Under the pieces are notes generated by a model, which worked only from the letters and a program-made list of their open reading frames with translations, had not been told where the DNA came from and searched no databases. Below, piece by piece: positions 1 through 5,250 of a stretch of DNA of 6,023 nt (position 1 is its first letter; each line of letters begins with the position of its first letter). Source of the DNA: Betaproteobacteria bacterium (GTDB lineage Bacteria > Pseudomonadota > Gammaproteobacteria > Burkholderiales > Gallionellaceae); NCBI GenBank assembly GCA_028871775.1, contig JAGWMH010000118.1, positions 1-6,023 of the forward strand, written 5' to 3'. The translations under genes and the position numbers were made by a program.

Positions 1-1035
1 GGTGCCGGCGCCGCGGCTGACGTACAGCAGGCGTCCATCGGCCAGTCTGGTGAGGCCGGTGTGCACGCGATAGACCAGCCGCGTCAGATAGACGAACGGG
101 AATATCTGGCCGCCATGGATGTGGCCGGAGAGCTGCAGATCAAATCTTATCTCGCTATCCACCACCGGCTGGTGTTTGAGCAGGACGATGAAGTCATTCG
201 CGGTGGCCGAGGCAAGGGCTTTTCTGGTTTCCAGCCGGGCTTGCTGTCCTGAAGACGCTACGCTGGGATCATCGACACCTACCAGGACGATGCCGCCTGC
301 TCTAGCCGATTCGCCGCGCAACACAGTAAAGCCCGCGCTACGCAGGAAATGCAGGGAGTTATCCAGCCCCACGTAGTATTCGTGATTGCCGATGACGGCG
401 TAAGCTCCCAGTGGCGGAGCGTAGGACTGGAGGCGGCGCGCAAGCGCATCGAGGTTGTCTCCCTGGGCATCGACAATGTCTCCGGTCGCCACGACGATGT
501 CTGGCCTGGTCTCGTTCAGTCTGGCGGTGATGCGTTCGAGTAGCGCATCCCCCATCATGATGCCGAGGTGCAGGTCGGAAATCTGCGCGATGGTGACGCG
601 CCCCGAAGCGAGCTTGGGCGTGGTGACGTTTATTTCTTCAACCCGGATCTGCCGCGCCTCGAACAATCCGTAGCCCAGCGCTGCGAATGCGAGCAGGCCT
701 GCGATTGTGAGCGCCATCGCATCGCTCAGGGGCCACTTGAATTGCAGGAGTGCCGCGAGTGCATGGCCGAGATCGAATGCCAGGCTGATGCAAAAAAACA
801 GGAACAGGAACCCCATCCAGGTGTAGCTCGCCCAGGCGTTGACGACGGCAGCGCCGTGCCAGTGTTGCCGTTCCATGTACCAGACTATAAACGGGGCGAA
901 GGTCAGGGCTATCCCCGCCAGCGTCAGCGCCAGCGCCAACCCGAACGAATGCGGGAATGCCATCCACACCTTGCCGAATGCATAGAGATGCATGGAACCA
1001 TAAACCAACAACGCCATGCTCATGAAGGTCAGCAT
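1..1035 (-). CDS. Membrane-anchored calcineurin-type metallophosphoesterase (3' end cut by window)
   Basis: Reading leftward from an ATG at 1035, the frame is open for 345 codons and leaves the window without a stop. The N-terminal ~126 residues are strongly hydrophobic, with about four predicted membrane segments (roughly 3-22, 32-54, 68-96, 107-126). A calcineurin-like phosphoesterase domain follows with its full metal-binding set: ISDLHLG (Asp154, His156), TGDIVD (Asp186), GNHEYY (Asn217, His218), LKHQP (His288) and SGHIHGGQIFP (His305, His307). It ends at VSRGAGT, near the usual C-terminus, so probably only some 20-30 residues are missing. This architecture matches the YaeI/YkuE-like membrane phosphoesterases, some of which act on lipid-linked substrates such as UDP-diacylglucosamine; the substrate here cannot be told from sequence. 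An ATG at 1041 is in frame but only one base from the Shine-Dalgarno sequence, so 1035 is preferred. The start overlaps the end of the short upstream ORF by 7 bases, suggesting translational coupling. Confidence 0.93.
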   Translation of the reverse strand, partial: MLTFMSMALLVYGSMHLYAFGKVWMAFPHSFGLALALTLAGIALTFAPFIVWYMERQHWHGAAVVNAWASYTWMGFLFLFFCISLAFDLGHALAALLQFKWPLSDAMALTIAGLLAFAALGYGLFEARQIRVEEINVTTPKLASGRVTIAQISDLHLGIMMGDALLERITARLNETRPDIVVATGDIVDAQGDNLDALARRLQSYAPPLGAYAVIGNHEYYVGLDNSLHFLRSAGFTVLRGESARAGGIVLVGVDDPSVASSGQQARLETRKALASATANDFIVLLKHQPVVDSEIRFDLQLSGHIHGGQIFPFVYLTRLVYRVHTGLTRLADGRLLYVSRGAGT

Positions 1036-1175
1036 TGCCATGCTCCTTGGCGGCTTGCATCCATTGCTTGCCGCGGATTGTGCTGCACAGTTCGCCCATT
1101 ACTAGCTTCATCCGGCGGAAAGGCGATGTCAAGAAATACGTTGCCGCAGGATGCGGTGATCTTTGTCTTTTTCAT
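1029..1175 (-). pseudogene. Truncated HigA/XRE-type antitoxin remnant, 48 codons
   Basis: The ORF starts MKKTKITASCGNVFLDIAF and continues PPDEA. This closely resembles the opening of XRE-family antitoxins of the HigA-like type, which typically have a K-I-T-x-S-S-G-N-V-F-A-D-(L/I)-G-F start followed by (P/x)EEA. Family members then run through a helix-turn-helix to about 90-100 residues. Here the similarity stops after about 24 residues, and the remaining 24 codons to the TGA at 1029 show no helix-turn-helix. Neither other frame restores it, so a deletion joining the stump to the phosphoesterase gene fits better than a simple frameshift. A good Shine-Dalgarno (AAGGAG at 1184-1189, 8-base spacing) survives, so the peptide may still be made. 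Its stop overlaps the phosphoesterase ATG by 7 bases, so it could now act as a leader ORF. Family assignment is from memory of the motif; an unrelated small peptide is possible. Confidence 0.55.
1043..1048 (-). promoter_or_regulatory. Shine-Dalgarno site that fixes the phosphoesterase start
   Basis: On the minus strand the sequence is AAGGAG, followed by seven bases and then the ATG at 1035. The other in-frame ATG at 1041 would leave a spacing of one base, too short for initiation. The site lies inside the coding region of the short antitoxin-like ORF at 1029-1175, so ribosomes finishing that ORF would pass over it. Confidence 0.75.
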
Positions 1176-1347
1176 TTCGCACTCTCCTTGAGTTGCATGT
1201 TGCGGGTGTTGCCAGCGCGATACCTTGCGCGTTTGCCGTGCCTTCTTCATCTTCCACAATCCTCCGCGTCCTTCAAAATAATTCTGTAACATTGCGCCTG
1301 TAGCGCGGTTGCCGGTTTGCGCGCGGGATATATACAGGAATTAACCC
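1176..1347. other. Divergent intergenic region between the leftward unit and terC-like gene
   Basis: This spacer separates the leftward antitoxin-stump/phosphoesterase unit from the rightward TerC-type gene. It contains the Shine-Dalgarno for the leftward stump (1184-1189), the one for the TerC-type gene (AGGAA at 1336-1340, 7 bases before ATG), and a small GCGC hairpin sequence at 1294-1306 of doubtful meaning. On the minus strand, frames upstream of the stump are short and broken. One ends in a TGA at 1174-1172 that overlaps the stump's ATG in an ATGA arrangement, as toxin-antitoxin pairs often do. I found no convincing rightward promoter and no recognisable manganese riboswitch. Confidence 0.6.
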
Positions 1348-1357
1348 ATGCTGGAAA
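1329..1357 (-). promoter_or_regulatory. Candidate sigma70-like promoter for the leftward unit
   Basis: On the minus strand a TTTCCA hexamer (1357-1352) lies 17 bases from a TATATA hexamer (1334-1329). This is a correctly spaced, moderately matching -35/-10 pair, pointing toward the antitoxin stump and phosphoesterase with an expected transcription start near 1322. It overlaps the first codons and the Shine-Dalgarno of the TerC-type gene, so leftward initiation could interfere with that gene. The call rests on consensus matching only. Confidence 0.3.
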
Positions 1358-2091
1358 TGCTGAACTCCACCCATTTCTGGGTGGGTGTATTCAAGATCAT
1401 CGTCATCGACGTATTGCTCAGCGGCGACAATGCGGTGGTGATTGCGCTGGCCTGCCGCAACCTGCCGCCCGAGCAGCGCAGGAAGGGGGTGCTGTTCGGC
1501 GTGGCGGGCGCCATCGGTTTGCGTATCGTGCTCACCTTTTTTGCCGTGGGGCTGCTGGGCCTGCCTTACCTCAAGCTGGTCGGGGCGCTCATGCTGCTGT
1601 GGATCGGCATCAAGCTGATCCTGCCGGAAGAGGAGCACGACGCGGAGAATGTGCAGGCCAATACCCATTTGTGGGGTGCGGTGCGCACCATCATCATCGC
1701 CGATTTCATCATGAGCATGGATAATGTGCTGGGTGTGGCGGCGGCGGCGCATGGCAATGTCATGCTGTTGGTGTTCGGCCTGCTGGTGAGCATCCCGCTG
1801 ATCGCGTGGAGCAGCCAGCTGGTGCTGAAGCTGATTGACCGTTACCCGTTCATCATCTTTGCGGGCGGCGCCTTGCTCGGCTACGTCGCGGGGGAGATGC
1901 TGGTGAGCGATTCGATGGTGGCGCATGCGCTGGAGGGCATGCCGCACGCGGCTCACTGGCTGCTTCCCGCCGCGTGCGCCGTGCTGGTGGTGGTGCTCGG
2001 CCTGTGGCTGGCGGCACGCAAGGCGGCGGCCATGCCGGTGGTGGATCTGCTGGATGAACAGGTGTCCAGCACATCCGATGTCAAGCATTGA
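1348..2091 (+). CDS. TerC family integral membrane protein, YjbE type (putative metal exporter)
   Basis: This 247-residue protein is almost entirely hydrophobic helices. It shows the TerC signature twice: DVLLSGDNAV near the N-terminus (Asp21, Asp27, Asn28) and DFIMSMDNVL in the middle (Asp119, Asp125, Asn126). These paired D-x5-DN motifs mark an internal duplication, with acidic membrane residues placed to bind a cation. A charged loop (LPEEEHDAEN, about residues 92-101) separates the halves. After the second half come a hydrophobic stretch at about 200-222 and a polar tail. TerC/YjbE/Alx-type proteins are linked to manganese export and metal or tellurite resistance; manganese is inferred from the family. 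The ATG has AGGAA 7 bases upstream and an in-frame TAA at 1342-1344, so no longer start exists. The stress-protein gene follows after 12 bases, indicating an operon. The length is greater than that of the shortest YjbE proteins because of the extra C-terminal helix. Confidence 0.92.
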   Translation: MLEMLNSTHFWVGVFKIIVIDVLLSGDNAVVIALACRNLPPEQRRKGVLFGVAGAIGLRIVLTFFAVGLLGLPYLKLVGALMLLWIGIKLILPEEEHDAENVQANTHLWGAVRTIIIADFIMSMDNVLGVAAAAHGNVMLLVFGLLVSIPLIAWSSQLVLKLIDRYPFIIFAGGALLGYVAGEMLVSDSMVAHALEGMPHAAHWLLPAACAVLVVVLGLWLAARKAAAMPVVDLLDEQVSSTSDVKH

Positions 2092-2103
2092 AGGGGGGTC
2101 AAA

Positions 2104-2529
2104 ATGAAAATATTAATTCCCGTAGACGGTTCCGACAGCGCCAACCGGGCGGTGGACCAGGTGATTGCCACTGCCTCCCTGCTGAAGGATACGCCGAAGA
2201 TATTCTTGCTGAACGTGCAGTGGAATATTGCTGCCGGCAACGTGAAGCTGTTCATCAATCAGGAAACGATCAACGACTATTACCGCGAGCAGGGCACGGC
2301 GTCACTGGCTGCAGCACGCAAAATGCTGGACGCCGCCGGCCTGGCCTACACCTACCACATCAGCGTCGGCACACCGGCGGAAGCCATCGTGCAGTATGCG
2401 CGGGAGCAGCAGGTTGACCAGATCACCATGGGGGCGCAGGGACAGAACGCGCTAGCCGCCTTGCTGCTGGGCTCGGTGGTGAGCAAGGTGCTGCATCTCG
2501 CCACTGTGCCGGTGCTGATAGTCAAGTAG
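2104..2529 (+). CDS. Universal stress protein, UspA-fold, ATP-binding type
   Basis: The 141-residue protein has the usual single-domain Usp length. It opens with MKILIPVDGSDSANRAV, the first beta strand and nucleotide-contacting Asp-Gly-Ser of the family. It ends with the ATP-binding motif G-x2-G-x9-G-S, here starting at GAQGQ, then the closing strand VPVLIVK. The complete motif suggests it binds ATP rather than belonging to the non-binding UspA group. Usp proteins are cytoplasmic and generally raise survival under starvation, oxidants or other stress; the exact partner is unknown. The gene lies 12 bases after the TerC-type gene with a G-rich ribosome site (AAGGGGGG, 5 bases from ATG), so the two are probably co-transcribed and this Usp may respond to the same metal or redox signal. 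No strong terminator follows it. Confidence 0.93.
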   Translation: MKILIPVDGSDSANRAVDQVIATASLLKDTPKIFLLNVQWNIAAGNVKLFINQETINDYYREQGTASLAAARKMLDAAGLAYTYHISVGTPAEAIVQYAREQQVDQITMGAQGQNALAALLLGSVVSKVLHLATVPVLIVK

Positions 2530-2687
2530 TGCGGCACTTATTTGTTATGTAAAATGACCTAGATAATTTGTAACGAATTAAAAGGGTTATGGTTTGATTT
2601 CGCAAATTGTTTTAGTATTCGCCTGGTGAACGGCCAATAAAACAAATAAGCTGCCAAATAATAATAAATCAGGGGCGATAAAACCAC
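2530..2687. other. AT-rich intergenic region upstream of the kinase gene
   Basis: This stretch is clearly richer in A and T than the surrounding genes, as expected for a promoter region. A weak promoter-like pair exists on the plus strand, TTGTTA (2542-2547) and GATAAT (2562-2567), but the 14-base spacer is short, so I do not call it. The region is dominated by the inverted repeat listed separately. AGGGG at 2671-2675 is the only ribosome-site candidate for the GTG start, 12 bases away, which is longer than usual. No small ORF is convincing. Confidence 0.5.
2537..2650. repeat. Widely spaced inverted repeat, 10-bp perfect arms
   Basis: The left arm CTTATTTGTT (2537-2546) is the exact reverse complement of the right arm AACAAATAAG (2641-2650), with 94 bases between them. 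Outside the arms, GGCA (2533-2536) on the left pairs with TGCC (2652-2655) on the right if one base is bulged, extending the pairing to 14 positions. It could fold the leader of the kinase transcript, serve as paired operator half-sites, or be the ends of a decayed small element. AT-rich arms can also arise by chance. Confidence 0.5.
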
Positions 2688-5225
2688 GTGAAAAATAACA
2701 AACTGTTCTGGAAAGCGGACTGGTTTGTCGGGTTGCTGGTGGCGTTGCTGCTCCTGTTCAGCGCCAACAGCGATCTGATACAGAGCCTGGAGCGCAAGGC
2801 CTACGACATTGGCGTGCGCGCTTCCTCCCGGATGCCCAGCGACAAGGTTGCGGTGATTGCGATCGATGAACGCAGCATCGCCAATCTGGGGCGCTGGCCG
2901 TGGCCGCGCGAAACTCAGGCAAAAATGCTGGATTTGCTCGCCGCCGGACACGCCAAGGTGGTGGGCAATACCTCGCTGTTTTTCGAGCCGCAGGTTGATG
3001 CCGGGCTGGAATACATCAATAAAGCAAGCGCTCTGCTCGATGCCTCTACCCTGAAGAACAGTCCGGATCCGGTATACCAGAGCGAGCTGGCGCAATTGAC
3101 GGCACTGTTGCAGGAGGCCGCGCAACATCTCGACAACGATCATAAGCTCAGTGACAGTATGGCCAATGCCAAGAACGTGCTGCTCGCCATGTTCTTTGAG
3201 CTGGGTGAGCCGCAAGGCAAGCCGGACAAGCCGTTGCCGGATTATGTGACAAAGAACAACCTGGTCAATGTCAGGGAAGGAATAGCGGGTGCGCTGCCCA
3301 TACCTTCCCTGGGAGTGCAGGTGCCGATCCCGGCGCTGGGTTCGAACGCCATCGCCATAGGGCATCTCAATCCCACACCCGATGTGGATGGCGGAATCCG
3401 CACCGAGCCGCTGGTGGTGGGCTATTTTGACCAGTATTACCCTTCGTTGTCGTTGATGCTGGCGGCGAAGAGCCTGAATCTCGAGCCCAAGGATATTCAA
3501 GTTACCCTGGGGCAGGGGGTGAAGGTCGGCAACCTGAATATTGCGACTGACCCGGCACTGCGCATGCATACCTATTTTTATGCGGATCGCGAGGGCAAGC
3601 CTGCCTTTCAGGTGGATTCGTTTTACGATGTATTGACCGGCAAGATACCGGCGGAAAAATACCGTGACAAGATTGTGCTGATCGGAGCCACTGCCGCGGG
3701 GGTCGGCATGCCGCAGGTGACGCCGGTGTCAGCCAGCATGGCGCCGGTGTTGACTCTGGCGCATTCGGTATCCAGCATCCTCAAGCAGGATTTCTTTGTT
3801 GCGCCCGGGTGGGGTTTCTGGGCGGAAGGCGGTATTTTTCTGGTGGTTGCGTTGTACCTCATCGTGCTGCTGCCGCGCCTGAAAGCGGGCGTTGGCGCGG
3901 CGATTACCGCAGTGATGTTCGTGTCATTACTGGCTACCCATTACGTGTTGATGACCACGCAAGCGATGTGGCTACAGCTGATGTTGCCCACCACGCTGCT
4001 GCTAGTGGGCCATCTGCTGCTGACCACCAAGCATTTTCTTATTACGGAAAAAGGCAAGCTCAAGTCCGATGCGGATTCGGCGGAAAGCAACCGCATGCTG
4101 GGACTGGCGTTCCAGGGGCAGGGGCAACTGGATATGGCCTTCGACAAATTCCGCAAGGTGCCGATTGACGACAGCCTGATGGAGGTGCTCTACAACCTCG
4201 GGCTGGATTTCGAGCGCAAGCGCCAGTTCAACAAGGCGGAGTCGGTGTTCAAGTACATGGCGGAGTACAACCCCAAGTTCCGCGATCTGGATGAACGCAT
4301 GGCCCAGTCCAAGGCGATGTCGGAGACGGTGATACTCGGCGGCGCTGCCGGCAAGAGCAACGCCAGCACCATGGTGCTGGGCAGAGCCGGCGTATCCAAG
4401 CCGATGCTGGGGCGCTATGAGATCGAGAAGGAGCTCGGCAAGGGTGCGATGGGCGTGGTGTATCTCGGCAAGGATCCGAAAATCGGCCGCACCGTGGCGA
4501 TCAAGACCATGGCGTTGTCGCAGGAGTTCGATGCCGATGAGCTGGAAGATGTGAAGGCGCGCTTCTTCCGCGAGGCCGAGTCCGCCGGCCGCCTGAACCA
4601 CCCCAACATCGTGGCCATATACGATGCGGGCGAGGAGCATGACCTCGCCTATATCGCGATGGAATTCCTCAAGGGCAAGGATCTGGTGCCCTATATCAAA
4701 CCGGATAATCTGCTGCCGCTGCCGAAGGCGCTGAGCATCGTGGCGCGCGTGGCGGATGCGCTGGGTTATGCGCATTCCCTGCATGTGGTGCACCGCGACA
4801 TCAAGCCGGCCAACATCATGTACGACCTGGAGGGCGATACGGTGAAGGTGACCGATTTCGGCATCGCGCGCATTACCGACTCTTCCAAGACCAAGACCGG
4901 CATGGTGCTGGGCACGCCGTCGTATATGTCGCCCGAACAACTGGCCGGCGCGAAGATCGAGGGCGCATCGGACTTATTCTCGCTGGGCGCAAGCCTGTAT
5001 CAGTTGGTGTGTGGTAAGCTGCCGTTTGAGGGCGACTCGATGGCGCAGCTCATGTTCCGCATCGCCAATGAACCGCATACCGATATTTTGAGCGTCAAGC
5101 CGGATGTGCCGCCGTGTGTGGCGGCAATCATCAACAAGGCGCTGGCAAAGAAGGTGGAGGAGCGTTACCGGACGGGCCAGGAAATGGCCGAGGCAATCCG
5201 CCAGTGTGCGGCCAATTTGCATTGA
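2688..5225 (+). CDS. CHASE2-sensor transmembrane Ser/Thr protein kinase with TPR-like linker
   Basis: This is an 845-residue membrane receptor kinase. Residues ~11-28 form one membrane helix. An extracytoplasmic CHASE2 domain follows, with KVAVIAIDERSIANLGRWPW near its start and the closing KIVLIGATAAGVG strand. Three membrane helices come next (~376-396, 399-421, 427-446). A cytoplasmic segment has two TPR-like units (~466-530; the second has Leu-Gly, Phe, Ala, Phe and Pro at consensus spacing). The kinase domain starts at Tyr577: glycine loop GKGAMGVV (584-591), ATP lysine VAIK (Lys606), catalytic HRDIKPAN (702-709, Asp704), DFG (723-725), and an activation segment ending GTPSYMSPE (742-750). 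All catalytic residues are present, so it should be active, phosphorylating Ser/Thr with autophosphorylation in the Thr-rich activation loop. It ends straight after the kinase fold. The signal sensed by CHASE2 is unknown. The start is GTG at 2688, with AGGGG 12 bases upstream. A PP2C phosphatase gene follows after 25 bases. Confidence 0.95.
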   Translation: MKNNKLFWKADWFVGLLVALLLLFSANSDLIQSLERKAYDIGVRASSRMPSDKVAVIAIDERSIANLGRWPWPRETQAKMLDLLAAGHAKVVGNTSLFFEPQVDAGLEYINKASALLDASTLKNSPDPVYQSELAQLTALLQEAAQHLDNDHKLSDSMANAKNVLLAMFFELGEPQGKPDKPLPDYVTKNNLVNVREGIAGALPIPSLGVQVPIPALGSNAIAIGHLNPTPDVDGGIRTEPLVVGYFDQYYPSLSLMLAAKSLNLEPKDIQVTLGQGVKVGNLNIATDPALRMHTYFYADREGKPAFQVDSFYDVLTGKIPAEKYRDKIVLIGATAAGVGMPQVTPVSASMAPVLTLAHSVSSILKQDFFVAPGWGFWAEGGIFLVVALYLIVLLPRLKAGVGAAITAVMFVSLLATHYVLMTTQAMWLQLMLPTTLLLVGHLLLTTKHFLITEKGKLKSDADSAESNRMLGLAFQGQGQLDMAFDKFRKVPIDDSLMEVLYNLGLDFERKRQFNKAESVFKYMAEYNPKFRDLDERMAQSKAMSETVILGGAAGKSNASTMVLGRAGVSKPMLGRYEIEKELGKGAMGVVYLGKDPKIGRTVAIKTMALSQEFDADELEDVKARFFREAESAGRLNHPNIVAIYDAGEEHDLAYIAMEFLKGKDLVPYIKPDNLLPLPKALSIVARVADALGYAHSLHVVHRDIKPANIMYDLEGDTVKVTDFGIARITDSSKTKTGMVLGTPSYMSPEQLAGAKIEGASDLFSLGASLYQLVCGKLPFEGDSMAQLMFRIANEPHTDILSVKPDVPPCVAAIINKALAKKVEERYRTGQEMAEAIRQCAANLH

Positions 5226-5250
5226 TTAGAGAGCATGCAAGGATAGAATC

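Noticed and set aside
638..1132. 164-residue minus-strand frame that could have continued the antitoxin after a frameshift
   Set aside because: The residues following the possible shift point show no helix-turn-helix, and the frame runs through the phosphoesterase gene out of phase.
568..1191. 207-residue plus-strand open frame over the phosphoesterase and antitoxin stump
   Set aside because: Gln/Arg/Glu-rich shadow; the minus strand encodes a metallophosphoesterase with every catalytic motif.
1309..1336. Plus-strand TTGCCG-16-TATACA promoter for the TerC-type gene
   Set aside because: Transcription would begin near 1343, leaving the AGGAA ribosome site at 1336-1340 outside the transcript.
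1176..1347. yybP-ykoY manganese riboswitch upstream of the TerC-type gene
   Set aside because: Expected from the gene family, but I could not find the conserved riboswitch core sequence in this spacer.
1273..2088. 271-residue minus-strand open frame antisense to the TerC-type gene
   Set aside because: His/Gln/Arg-rich product with no recognisable domain, the usual mirror of a GC-rich coding strand; the plus-strand product is a clear TerC protein.
2528..2546. Hairpin terminator after the universal stress protein gene
   Set aside because: The stem AGTG-CGG-CACT has only four pairs and no clean T run follows.
2559..3569. 336-residue minus-strand open frame opposite the CHASE2 region
   Set aside because: Low-complexity His/Gln/Arg-rich composition and no known motif; the opposite strand encodes the kinase receptor with clear domains.
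4002..4940. 312-residue minus-strand open frame opposite the kinase domain
   Set aside because: His/Leu/Arg-rich shadow of conserved kinase codons, with no family features of its own.
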